Source: Streptomyces liangshanensis (GTDB lineage: Bacteria > Actinomycetota > Actinomycetes > Streptomycetales > Streptomycetaceae). Taken from it: DNA of 64,000 bases. Positions 43,030-50,915 of the stretch are shown piece after piece. How positions within the stretch are numbered: the stretch's first letter is position 1; each line of letters begins with the position of its first letter. The stretch is taken from positions 4,317,001 through 4,381,000 of the forward strand of contig NZ_CP050177.1 in NCBI RefSeq assembly GCF_011694815.1, given 5' to 3'. The translations under genes were made by a program, and so were the position numbers. The notes below the pieces were generated by a model. That model saw only the letters and a list, made by a program, of their open reading frames with translations, searched no databases and was not told the origin of the DNA.

Positions 43030-43546
43030 GCGGACACCGGCACCCGTACCCGTGGCTCGTCCCGCCGCCCACATCCCGCATGATGCCGATCATGATCTAC
43101 GAACCGGATGCGGTCGACTGGACGCGAGGCCACCTGAGCGGGCAGTCGTGCGGTGTCCCGAGGCATCTCACGAACATGCGCTCGAGGAGTACGCGGCGAG
43201 GTCGGGCAGCGTCTACGCCCCCTGCGCACAGGTACCCGAAGGCGAACGCGGAGTTCGCCGGCCTCAATCGTGAGGACGGACTCGTCATCCCGGCGGACGA
43301 GTCGGCAGTTGTCCGTTCCCAAAAGATCTGGATCGAAGAGGTGTCTCTGACCTGGTCCTTGTCAGTTCTGCTGGGACGGGTTCGAAGCCGGGCGGCCCAG
43401 CTGATCTGCACTGTGCTGCGCCCGCTTGAGCGCGAGCTGAGACGGTCCCATCTGTTCTGAAGCGGGGGCTTGAGCGCAAGCACCGCGTGACCTGGCGGAC
43501 GGTCGTGGTGGCGGTCGTGGTGCTCCTGACGTCGATCCGGCGGTTC
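43030..43546. other. Degraded or non-coding stretch
   Basis: Short plausible coding runs occur in different frames: MIYEPDAVDWTRGHLS from 43092, then HALEEYAARSGSVYAPCAQVP in another frame, then NAEFAGLNREDGLVIPADE back in the first. Codon bias is weaker than in neighbouring genes. This fits a frameshifted remnant, but I cannot name its family and do not call a gene. Confidence 0.4.
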
Positions 43547-43589
43547 GGCCCGTCCTGAGCGGCTCGCGCGCGCACGCTCAGGACGGGCC
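43547..43589. terminator. Bidirectional hairpin terminator
   Basis: Perfect 15-bp arms GGCCCGTCCTGAGCG (43547-43561) and CGCTCAGGACGGGCC (43575-43589), 13-nt loop, lie just past the stop of the minus-strand gene at 43611. Confidence 0.88.
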
Positions 43590-43610
43590 CTCATCCACCT
43601 ACGGGCCCGA

Positions 43611-44108
43611 TCAGCCCGCGCAGAGCTTCACGTTCACCGTGTCACCCTTGCTCACGATCTTCGGGCTGTGGGGAATGACCTCGACGACCGAGGTCGGCTT
43701 GCAGCCGGGGCTGGTTACCTTGACGATCGTGCCGAGCTTGAGCTGAGCCTTGAGGAACTGTCCCTTGGCCGTGGCCAGGTCCATGCCCGTGAGGTCGACC
43801 GCGATGGGCTCCTTCGTGAGGCCGCCCAACAGGAAGGTGGCCCTGTTGTGGTCGACGGTGGTGGCGGCGGGCTTGGCCGGCGTCTGGGAGGCACCGGTCA
43901 TGGAGGCCAGCGCCGTGCCGCCGCCCGCCACGATCAGGGCGGCGGCGAAACCGGCGATGAGGGTGGTCCGCCTGCGGCGGGTGCGGTGGACCATGCCGGC
44001 CGTGTCGAAGGCCGGTGCGTTGGTGGAGTGCGCGAAGTTGTTCATGGCGTCGATCAGTTCCTCTTCGAAAGGTGTGCAGCCGGAAGGCCGCAATTCGTAC
44101 GGACTCAT
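43611..44108 (-). CDS. Membrane-anchored protein with PASTA-like domain
   Basis: A 165-residue protein. The short cytoplasmic part contains FEEELIDAMNNFAHST and a basic patch (HRTRRRRT). One helix (LIAGFAAALIVAGGGTALA) is followed by an external domain, LTGMDLATAKGQFLKAQLKLGTIVKV with TSVVEVIPHSPKIVSKGDTVNVKLCAG, which has the strand-helix-strand look of a PASTA domain. ATG 44108 overlaps the stop of the sigma-factor gene. Position suggests it is regulated by, or modulates, that sigma factor. PASTA domains bind peptidoglycan or beta-lactams; assignment is moderate. Confidence 0.78.
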   Translation of the reverse strand: MSPYELRPSGCTPFEEELIDAMNNFAHSTNAPAFDTAGMVHRTRRRRTTLIAGFAAALIVAGGGTALASMTGASQTPAKPAATTVDHNRATFLLGGLTKEPIAVDLTGMDLATAKGQFLKAQLKLGTIVKVTSPGCKPTSVVEVIPHSPKIVSKGDTVNVKLCAG

Positions 44109-44674
44109 CGCGTTCCTTCCAGGAGCTGCTGCGGTGAAGGGGCGGAGGGTTCGGGGAACTGGCGTCTGAGCCGGTCGATGCCGCGGGCGAGTTGGGAACG
44201 GACGGTGCTCGGCGAAATCTTCAGGTCGGCCGCTATCTCGGCGTCGGACAGATCGTGGTAGTACCGCAGCACCACCACCGTCCGCATCCGTATGGGCAGT
44301 TGCTGAAGAGCGCGGACCAACTGGTCCCGGCTGTCGATCCGTCCGTACTCGTCGCCCGGTGCGGCCGGGCCGCCGTCGGCCGGGTGCTGAGCCGTACGCC
44401 GGAATCTTCGCCAACGGTCGTTGGCGAGATTGACCATGATCCGCCGCACGTACGCGTCCGGGGCGTCCTTGGCGCTGATGGCGCGCCACTTGCGGCAGGC
44501 CCGCTCCAGGGTCTCCTGCACCAGGTCCTCCGCCGCGTCGCGGCTGCCCGTCAGGACGAGTGCGCTCCGGAACAGCGCGGCCGACCGGGCGGCGACGAAT
44601 CCATGGAAGTCCCCCTCCACCGACTCGGCACCACCGGGCCCGGCGCCCACTGCCCACTTGGCTGCCAGATCCAT
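44105..44674 (-). CDS. SigE-family ECF RNA polymerase sigma factor
   Basis: A 189-residue ECF sigma factor from ATG 44674 with GGAGGAGAG directly upstream. Region 2: FHGFVAARSAALFRSALVLTGSRDAAEDLVQETLERACRKW. Region 4: LPIRMRTVVVLRYYHDLSDAEIAADLKISPSTVRSQLARGIDRL. It is followed with a 4-bp overlap by a small membrane protein, the same layout as the sigma module at 30694-31242 but with an unrelated partner domain. Confidence 0.9.
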   Translation of the reverse strand: MDLAAKWAVGAGPGGAESVEGDFHGFVAARSAALFRSALVLTGSRDAAEDLVQETLERACRKWRAISAKDAPDAYVRRIMVNLANDRWRRFRRTAQHPADGGPAAPGDEYGRIDSRDQLVRALQQLPIRMRTVVVLRYYHDLSDAEIAADLKISPSTVRSQLARGIDRLRRQFPEPSAPSPQQLLEGTR

Positions 44675-44740
44675 ACTCTCCTCCCTTCCTGTCACCCCTC
44701 CCTGACGGGAAAGACCGTGGAACTGCTGCACAGCCATGAT

Positions 44741-44754
44741 GTGACCTGGGTCAC
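44741..44754. promoter_or_regulatory. 14-bp perfect palindrome upstream of the sigma-factor gene
   Basis: GTGACCTGGGTCAC is a perfect dyad (GTGACC-TG-GGTCAC) 67-80 bp upstream of ATG 44674. It could be an operator for the sigma module. The remaining spacer to 45010 shows no gene. Confidence 0.4.
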
Positions 44755-45010
44755 GTCGGCAACCGGCCGGGTAGGCGCGAAAGCGCGAGGGATCGGGCCG
44801 AGACTTCGGGGGTGTCGCGACAGGCGGGGCCACGCGTGGCCTCAGCCGTCGGAGCGGAAGCGCTCTCGTCGGCGGTCGTCGGCGACGGCCGGCGCCGCGA
44901 TCACCGGGACTCCGCCAGGTCGTTTGCCGGAACCACTGGGACTCGCCACATCTACTGAGAACGGACAGCAGTGGCGGGGGAGGGTGTGGACCTGGCCCGG
45001 AGGGGTGAAC

Positions 45011-45039
45011 ACTTTTGCAAGCGATGTGCTTGCAAAAGT
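45011..45039. promoter_or_regulatory. Long palindromic operator upstream of the XRE gene
   Basis: Perfect 12-bp arms ACTTTTGCAAGC (45011-45022) and its complement (45028-45039) with a 5-bp centre, ending 26 bp before ATG 45066. The A/T-rich dyad stands out in this GC-rich genome and probably overlaps the promoter, so autoregulation is likely. Confidence 0.8.
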
Positions 45040-45065
45040 TAGCGGGGGTGGTGCAGCATGGGGGC

Positions 45066-45578
45066 ATGGCATCACTCAACGTCGGCAATCTTGGTGAGTA
45101 CCTGCGGGAGCAGCGGCGCACGGCGCGGTTGTCGTTGCGGCAGCTCGCCGATGCCGCCGGGGTGTCCAATCCGTACCTCAGCCAGATCGAGCGGGGTCTG
45201 CGCAAGCCCAGCGCGGACATCCTCCAGCAGCTCGCCAAGGCGCTGCGGATCTCCGCGGAGACGCTGTATGTGCAGGCCGGGATGTTGGACGAGCGGGAGC
45301 GGCAGGAGTTGGAGACGCGCGCCGTCCTCCTCGCCGATCCGTCCATAAACGAGCGGCAGAAGCAGGTGCTGCTCCAGATCTACGAGTCCTTCCGCAAGGA
45401 GAACGGATTCGAGTCGACGATCGAGGCGAAGTTGGGCGCGGCCCTGGTCGCGGACGCGGCGAGTGCCGCCGTTGCCGACCAGGACGCCGACGCGACCGTC
45501 GAGAAGACCGCGGAGGCCGCAGAGGCCGCAGAGGAAGGCACCGCCGACGGTGGTGCCGCCAAGCCACCCACCCCCTGA
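45066..45578 (+). CDS. XRE-family transcriptional regulator
   Basis: A 170-residue protein. A HipB/XRE helix-turn-helix is at about 9-65 (LGEYLREQRRTARLSLRQLADAAGVSNPYLSQIERGLRKPSADILQQLAKAL), then RISAETLYVQAGMLDERERQELE, and an acidic Ala/Glu tail (EKTAEAAEAAEEGTADGG). ATG 45066 is used, as the frame upstream runs through the operator. It is 17 bp before the HBHA-like gene, so the two form an operon. Confidence 0.9.
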   Translation: MASLNVGNLGEYLREQRRTARLSLRQLADAAGVSNPYLSQIERGLRKPSADILQQLAKALRISAETLYVQAGMLDERERQELETRAVLLADPSINERQKQVLLQIYESFRKENGFESTIEAKLGAALVADAASAAVADQDADATVEKTAEAAEAAEEGTADGGAAKPPTP

Positions 45579-45595
45579 CCCGGAGGATCACCGTC

Positions 45596-46261
45596 ATGGC
45601 CATCGCCGATGACCTGCGCAAGACGCTCACCGACCCCACCCCCCTCTACTTCGCCGCCGGCACCGCCGACCTCGCCGTCGAGCAGGCCAGGAAGGTGCCC
45701 GGCCTGATCGAGCAGCTCCGCGCCGAGGCCCCGGCGCGGATCGACGCCGTGCGGAACACCGACCCCAAGACCGTCCAGGACAAGGTCGCCGGGCAGGCCA
45801 AGGAGGCCCAGGCCAAGGTCACCGAGGTGATCGGCGCGTTCGACCCCGCCGACCTGAAGAAGCTCGGCGAGACCGCCCAGGACCTGGCGCTGCGCAGCGT
45901 GGGCGTGGCCGCCGAGTACGCGGTCCGGGCGCGGGAGACGTACGAGAAGGTCGCCGAGCGCGGCGAGCAGACCGTACGGGCCTGGCGTGGTGAGGCCGCG
46001 GAGGAGATCACCGAGATCGCCGTCGCCGTCGAGCCCGACGCCGCCCCGAAGCCTGCTGCCGCCCCGAAGCCGGCCGCCGCGCCGAAGCCGGCCGAGGCGA
46101 AGACGGACGCGAAGTCGGACGCGGGTAGTAAGGCGGAAGGGCGTACCGCGGGTACGGGGAGCAAGGGGGCCGCCTCCAAGCCGGCCGCCAAGCCCGCCGC
46201 CCGCAAGACCACGCCGCGCCGGACCACCCCCAGGAAGACCACTCCGCCGTCCGAGAAGTGA
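45596..46261 (+). CDS. Heparin-binding-hemagglutinin-like protein
   Basis: A 221-residue protein: a long amphipathic helical part (LYFAAGTADLAVEQARKVPGLIEQLRAEAPARID ... TEVIGAFDPADLKKLGETAQDLALRSVGVAAEYAVRARETYEKVAERGEQTVRAW), then a Lys/Pro/Ala tail with APKPAA repeats ending RRTTPRKTTPPSEK. This is the layout of mycobacterial HBHA (coiled coil plus Lys-rich repeats). HBHA binds polyanions and is surface-exposed in mycobacteria; in Streptomyces the role is unknown and could be DNA or cell-envelope binding. GGAGG lies just upstream of ATG 45596. Confidence 0.82.
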   Translation: MAIADDLRKTLTDPTPLYFAAGTADLAVEQARKVPGLIEQLRAEAPARIDAVRNTDPKTVQDKVAGQAKEAQAKVTEVIGAFDPADLKKLGETAQDLALRSVGVAAEYAVRARETYEKVAERGEQTVRAWRGEAAEEITEIAVAVEPDAAPKPAAAPKPAAAPKPAEAKTDAKSDAGSKAEGRTAGTGSKGAASKPAAKPAARKTTPRRTTPRKTTPPSEK

Positions 46262-46386
46262 CGTCCGGGGAAGCGCGGTTTCGGAGGGGGCGGGTCGGGC
46301 ACCTCAACGGTGTCCGGCTCGTTCTCCCGGTACCTTGGCTTGACAGGGCGTTCCCGGCGCTCCACCACTCATCGGGTCATTAGGCG

Positions 46387-46734
46387 GTGCTCAGCGTGCT
46401 GATCTCAGGGTTCAACAACATTTTCACGCTCCTCAGCCTGGCGATGCTCGTGTTCGCCGTTGTCGCGCTGGTCTTCGCCGCGACGGCCCGCAAGGACGCC
46501 TACCCGGCGGCGGACAAGAAGACGAAGAGCTTCTGGCTGATCATTCTCGGTGTGGTGGTGGCCGTGGACTTCTTCCTGTCCGGCGTCCTCTTCCTCCAGA
46601 TCGCCGGGCTCGTCGCGACGATCGTGTTCATGGTCGACGTACGGCCCGCGCTCCGCCAGGTCTCCGGCGGCGGCCGCCGCAGCGGTGGATCGAGCAGCGA
46701 CGGTCCTTACGGTCCGTACAACGGCGGTCGGTGA
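46387..46734 (+). CDS. DUF2516 membrane protein
   Basis: A 115-residue protein from GTG 46387 with three hydrophobic helices (FNNIFTLLSLAMLVFAVVALVFAATA, FWLIILGVVVAVDFFLSGVLFL, IAGLVATIVFMVDVRPAL) and a Gly/Ser-rich tail. The DVRPALRQV segment is typical of DUF2516. It probably sits in the cytoplasmic membrane; function unknown. It converges on the phosphatase gene across triplicated 3'-end repeats. Confidence 0.85.
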   Translation: MLSVLISGFNNIFTLLSLAMLVFAVVALVFAATARKDAYPAADKKTKSFWLIILGVVVAVDFFLSGVLFLQIAGLVATIVFMVDVRPALRQVSGGGRRSGGSSSDGPYGPYNGGR

Positions 46735-46750
46735 GCCCACCGGGAGCAGG

Positions 46751-46841
46751 GCAAGGCGGGTTCACTCGCCGCGGTCTCAGGCAGGGGGGCCGGTTCACTC
46801 GCCGCGGTCGCGGCAAGGCGGCCGGTTCACTCGCCCCGGTC
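46751..46841 (-). repeat. Three ~29-bp repeats at the 3' end of the phosphatase gene
   Basis: Copies at 46751-46776, 46781-46809 and 46813-46841 share GGTTCACTCGCCSCGGTC. The rightmost copy contains the last codons (Asp-Arg-Gly-Glu) and stop of the phosphatase gene at 46827; the other two repeat that end outside the gene. Confidence 0.85.
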
Positions 46842-48236
46842 CAGCAGCAGCATCGCCACGTCGTCCGTCAGCTCGCCGCCGTTCAGCTCCCGCGCCTCCG
46901 CCACCGCCGCCTCCAGCAGCTCGTCGCCCCGGAGGCCCGCGGTCAGCTGGCGGTTGATCATCTCGACCATGCCCTCCTGGCCGAGCCGCCCCCTCTCGCC
47001 GGGGCCCACGCGCCCCTCGATCAGCCCGTCCGTGTACATCATCAGGCTCCACGCCCCGCCCAGCTCGACCTGGAGCCGGGGCCAGCGGGCGCGCGGCAGC
47101 AGGCCCAGGGCCGGCCCGCCGTCCTCGTACGGGAGCAGCTGCGCCGCCACGCCCGACCGCTTGATCAGCGGTGACGGGTGCCCGGCCAGGCACAGGCCGG
47201 CCCGCCGCCCGTCCGGCGCGATGTCGACCGTGCAGAGCGTCGCGAAGATCTCCTCGCTCTCCCGCTCGTGCTCCAGCACCTGCTGGAGCGTCGAGAGCAG
47301 CCGGTCGCCGCAGAGCCCCGCCAGCGTCAGCGCCCGCCACGCGATCCGCAGCTCCACGCCCAGCGCCGCCTCGTCCGGGCCGTGCCCGCACACGTCGCCG
47401 ATCATCGCGTGGACCGTGCCGTCGGGCGTACGGACCGTGTCGTAGAAGTCCCCGCCCAGCAGCGCCCGCGATCTGCCGGGCCGGTAGCGGGCCGCGAAGC
47501 GCAGGTCGGAGCCCTGGAGCAGGGGAGTGGGGAGCAGCCCGCGCTCCAGCCGGGCGTTCTCCTGGGCGCGCAGCCGCGACTCGGTCAGCTGGCGCTGCGC
47601 GATGTCGGCGCGCTTGCGTTCGACCGCGTACCGGATCGCCCGGCTCAGCAGCCGCCCGTCCAGCTCGTCGCGGAAGAGGAAGTCCTGCGCCCCGACCCGT
47701 ACGGCCGCCGCCGCGCGCTCGCCGTCCCCCTCCGCCGCCAGCGCCAGTACGGCGTGGCGGGGAGCCAGCCGCAGGACGTGCTTGAGCGGGGCCAGGTCGT
47801 CGCTGTCGTCCGAACCGGGCAGGGCGAGGTCCACGAGGATGCAGTGGATGTCGTCCGTGAGCAGCCGCTCGGCCTCGGTGAGGTTGCGGGCGGTACGGAC
47901 CCGGACCCGGACATCCGCGCCCTCGGGGGGTTCGGGGGCGGTGAAGGTACGTACCGGGTCGTCCTCGATCACCAGCAGCATCAGGTCGCCGCTCTTGGCG
48001 CCCTCGGTGGCCGGATACCGACGCTCTTCGAGAGGCGCCGGCGAGGAAGCGGGGGCAGGCGCGGGGGCGGATACGGGAGCGGACGCGGGCGCGGAAGCGG
48101 CCGCGGGAGCCGGTACGGGCACGGCGGTGGCGGCCGCAGTGACGGCCGCGGTGCTGGCCCCGGCGGCGGCCGCAGAAGTGGCCGGCACCGTCGGCGAGCT
48201 CGTGCGCTGCCTGGGTACGGGAGCGGGTACGGACAT
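46827..48236 (-). CDS. Response-regulator/SpoIIE-type PP2C phosphatase fusion
   Basis: A 469-residue protein. A disordered Ala/Pro N-terminus of about 70 residues is followed by a receiver domain at about 82-200 (MLLVIEDDPVRTF; phosphoacceptor Asp in CILVDLALPG) and a linker coiled coil (RQLTESRLRAQENARLERGLLP). The SpoIIE/RsbU-type phosphatase domain has GGDFYDTVRTPDG, IGDVCGHGPDEAALG and a C-terminal DDVAMLLLD metal-binding end. Such fusions dephosphorylate anti-anti-sigma factors in response to a histidine kinase. ATG 48236 has GGAAGGGAAGGAAACCAGGA upstream. No partner kinase or STAS gene is adjacent. Confidence 0.9.
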   Translation of the reverse strand: MSVPAPVPRQRTSSPTVPATSAAAAGASTAAVTAAATAVPVPAPAAASAPASAPVSAPAPAPASSPAPLEERRYPATEGAKSGDLMLLVIEDDPVRTFTAPEPPEGADVRVRVRTARNLTEAERLLTDDIHCILVDLALPGSDDSDDLAPLKHVLRLAPRHAVLALAAEGDGERAAAAVRVGAQDFLFRDELDGRLLSRAIRYAVERKRADIAQRQLTESRLRAQENARLERGLLPTPLLQGSDLRFAARYRPGRSRALLGGDFYDTVRTPDGTVHAMIGDVCGHGPDEAALGVELRIAWRALTLAGLCGDRLLSTLQQVLEHERESEEIFATLCTVDIAPDGRRAGLCLAGHPSPLIKRSGVAAQLLPYEDGGPALGLLPRARWPRLQVELGGAWSLMMYTDGLIEGRVGPGERGRLGQEGMVEMINRQLTAGLRGDELLEAAVAEARELNGGELTDDVAMLLLDRGE

Positions 48237-48530
48237 CGTTCCTGGTTTCCTTCCCTCCCCCCGAGGGCGGCGGAGGACGATCTGCGCCCCGCCAGTCCGG
48301 GACCATAGCGGTAGCCGGCACCGGAACGGAATGGCGTGTGGATGAAGAGCCACCGTCATATGCCTTCACTGGTAACGCATACAGCGGTTTTCGGCATGTC
48401 CGGTCATGACAAACATCACGTAGGGGGAGGGGTTGGCCCCTCCCCGCCGTGGTTCGTGTCACATAGGAGCGGACGAGAGACGGAGGGACGCGGACGGACG
48501 AACGGATGGACGACCGCCGCCGGGCCGCCC

Positions 48531-49676
48531 CTACTTGTCAGGCCGTACGACCCCGAGGATCCGCATCGTGCCCGCCCCCGCCTGCGTCACGTTCCGCCCC
48601 GGCCGCGGCGCGTGCACGATCGTGCCGTCGCCCACGTACATCCCCACATGGCTCGCGTCCTCGAAGTAGATGATCAGATCGCCGGGCCGCATGTCCGCGA
48701 CCGGGACCCGCGGCAACTGCTTCCACTGCTCCTGCGACGTACGGGGGATGGGCCGCCCGGCCGCCGCCCACGCCTCCGACGTCAGTCCCGAGCAGTCGTA
48801 CGAGGACGGGCCCTCCGCCCCCCACACGTACGGCTTCCCGATCTGCGCCGTCGCGAAGGCGATCGCCTGCTTGCCCTGCGCGCTCGCCGTGCGGTTGATG
48901 TCCTTGAGCGCGCCGGACCCCAGCCACGCCGACTGTGCCTTGAGGGCCGCGGCGTCCTGGAGCCGCGCCAGCCGCGCGAGGTCTTCCTTCTCCAGGCCGG
49001 CCTCTATCCTCTCGGCCGCGGCGATCCGCTTCGTGATCTCCCTCTTGGCCTTCTCCTTCTTGGCCCGGCTGACCTCCAGCTTCGCCCACTCCGTACCGGC
49101 GTCCTGCGCGTACGTCTTCAAGTCCTCCTGCGCCCGCGTCAGTTCGGCGATCAGGTGGCGCGTGGCGCGCTGGCTCTCCCGGAGCCGCCCCACGCCGTCC
49201 AGGAAGAGGCCGGGGTCGTCGGTGAGCACCAACTGCGCCTCGGGAGGCAGCCCGCCGCCCCGGTACTGCGCCCGCGCGGCGGCGCCCGCGGTCTTGTTCA
49301 GCTCGTCGATCCGCTCCTGGCCCCGGGCGAGGTCCCGCGTCAGCGACGACACCTCCGCCGAGAGCTTCTGGTACTGCTCGTCGGCGAGGTTGTACGCGTC
49401 CGTCGCCGACGCGGCCTTCGCGTAGAGGGCGTCCAGCTCGATCCGTACGTCGTCCAGCGACTTCTTGCCCGGGGGGCCCGACTGGCGGTAGCCCGGGGGG
49501 AGTTCGACGGGCGGCGGCGGTACGGCCGACTGGGAGGACGTGGGGGGCAAGGAGAAGGAGGGAGTGGAGGGCGGGGCGGGGGCCGCGTACGCGCCGCTCA
49601 TCGCCTGGGGCGAGGCCAGCGCGCAGAGAGCGCAGACCAGTGTGATCGCGGCGGCGGCACTGCGACGTCGGCCCAC
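48531..49676 (-). CDS. NlpC/P60 peptidoglycan endopeptidase
   Basis: A 381-residue exported protein. Signal peptide SAAAAITLVCALCALASPQAMSGAYA, a Pro/Ser linker, a long coiled coil (about 75-250: DDVRIELDALYAKAASATDAYNLADEQYQKLSAEVSSL), then the NlpC/P60 domain with catalytic Cys295 (YDCSGLTSEAW), His343 (ASHVGMYVG) and a second conserved His355 (IVHAP). This is the RipA/DL-endopeptidase layout. GTG 49676 with GGTGGGGGAG upstream is preferred over a start at 49712. It should cut stem peptides during growth or sporulation. Confidence 0.9.
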   Translation of the reverse strand: MGRRRSAAAAITLVCALCALASPQAMSGAYAAPAPPSTPSFSLPPTSSQSAVPPPPVELPPGYRQSGPPGKKSLDDVRIELDALYAKAASATDAYNLADEQYQKLSAEVSSLTRDLARGQERIDELNKTAGAAARAQYRGGGLPPEAQLVLTDDPGLFLDGVGRLRESQRATRHLIAELTRAQEDLKTYAQDAGTEWAKLEVSRAKKEKAKREITKRIAAAERIEAGLEKEDLARLARLQDAAALKAQSAWLGSGALKDINRTASAQGKQAIAFATAQIGKPYVWGAEGPSSYDCSGLTSEAWAAAGRPIPRTSQEQWKQLPRVPVADMRPGDLIIYFEDASHVGMYVGDGTIVHAPRPGRNVTQAGAGTMRILGVVRPDK

Positions 49677-49821
49677 GGACTCCCCCACCTCATGTGCGTC
49701 TGTATCTGTCACTGCGGCCGTATCGGGGCCTCATCCGCGTCTGGCGCACGTCGTCGGTACGAACGTCCGAACTGATGCGCCCATCCCTCACGCCCCGTCG
49801 GGAATCGTGCCACGCCCCGGG

Positions 49822-50754
49822 TCAAAACGACAGGGGCGACCGGCCGGTTGACTCCTCACCGGGCGCCAGCGCCGCCCACTCCACCGTCACCTCTCCCTGC
49901 CGCCACCGCCGCGCGTCGGACCCCACCGGCCAGTCCGCCGACAGGTCCCGTACGGCCCTGACCCACCGCTGCCGCGCGCCGAACGACGCGTACGGCGCCG
50001 CCGCCGCCCACGCCCGGTCGAAGTCCCGCAGGAACGCGTGGACCGGTTCGCCCGGCACGTTGCGGTGGATCAGCGCCTTCGGCAGCCGTTCCGCCAGGTC
50101 GGAGGGCCGGCCCAGCGACCCGAGCCGCGTCGCGAAGGTGACCGTCCGCGGCCCCTCGGGTCCGAGCGCGACCCAGACGTGCCGCCGGCCGATCTCGTCG
50201 CACGTCCCCTCCACCAGCAGCCCGCCCGGCGCCAGGCGCGCGCACAGCCGCGCCCACACCGCGGCGACCTCGCCCTCGTCGTACTGCCGCAGCACATTGG
50301 CGGCGCGCACCAGCACCGGCCGCCGGCCGCCCGGCAGCGGTATCTCGAAGCCGCCGTGCCGGAAGCGGAGCCCCTCCTCCTCGTATGGGAGCGCCGCCGC
50401 GACCCGCGCCGGGTCGATCTCGATCCCGACGACCTCGGTACGCGGCTCCGCCGTACGCAGCCGCCGCAGCAGCTCGACGGCCGTCCAGGGCGCCGCCCCG
50501 TACCCCAGGTCCACCACCACGGGATCGGCCGCGCGCCGCAGCGCGGGGCCGTGCACGGCGGCGATCCAGCGGTCCATGCGCCGCAGCCGGTTCTGGTGGG
50601 TGGTGCCGCGCGTCACCGTCCCCACGGGGCGGGCCGACGACGGCCGCCCGGCGGCACGGGGGGAGGGCCGCCCGGTGGCATGCGAGGAAGAAGGGGAGGC
50701 GGGGGAGGCGGAGGAAGGTGAGGAGGAAGAGGCAGGGGTCGAGCGCGCGGCCAT
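49822..50754 (-). CDS. Class I SAM-dependent methyltransferase
   Basis: A 310-residue protein. A Ser/Pro/Ala-rich N-terminus of about 45 residues leads to a Rossmann methyltransferase fold: motif I is VVVDLGYGAAPWTAVELL, the acidic end of strand 2 is VVGIEIDPARV, and LAPGGLLVEGTCDE stands at motif III. Downstream is a C-terminal part with RWRQGEVTVEWAALAPGEES. The substrate is unknown. The start at ATG 50754 is uncertain, since no clear ribosome site precedes it. It is divergent from mshA, an arrangement I recall from other Streptomyces. Confidence 0.82.
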   Translation of the reverse strand: MAARSTPASSSSPSSASPASPSSSHATGRPSPRAAGRPSSARPVGTVTRGTTHQNRLRRMDRWIAAVHGPALRRAADPVVVDLGYGAAPWTAVELLRRLRTAEPRTEVVGIEIDPARVAAALPYEEEGLRFRHGGFEIPLPGGRRPVLVRAANVLRQYDEGEVAAVWARLCARLAPGGLLVEGTCDEIGRRHVWVALGPEGPRTVTFATRLGSLGRPSDLAERLPKALIHRNVPGEPVHAFLRDFDRAWAAAAPYASFGARQRWVRAVRDLSADWPVGSDARRWRQGEVTVEWAALAPGEESTGRSPLSF

Positions 50755-50915
50755 GGGAAGGAGCGTAACGAAGCCCCGACCCACCGGAGGGTTCAGTGAT
50801 CCCCGGCAACGATTTGGCAAAGAGGGAAATGCGAGGACGCATTCCACTGTTGTCCGGGGTCGGAGGGTGCCGCACGCCCTCTCTTTGCCGTGCTCCGAGC
50901 GAGAGGACCGTAGAC

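Noticed and set aside
43355..43400. GGGTTCGAAGCCGGG resembling a tRNA T-arm or att site
   Set aside because: The T-stem does not pair on either strand, and no acceptor, D or anticodon arms can be built around it.
43092..43460. Candidate 122-codon gene after the hypothetical at 42436
   Set aside because: Codon bias is poor after the first 16 codons and better coding runs appear in other frames, so it was left as a possible remnant.
44850..44866. GAGCGGAAGCGCTC-like dyad as a LacI/CebR operator
   Set aside because: It deviates from the recalled CebR site and no sugar gene is nearby.
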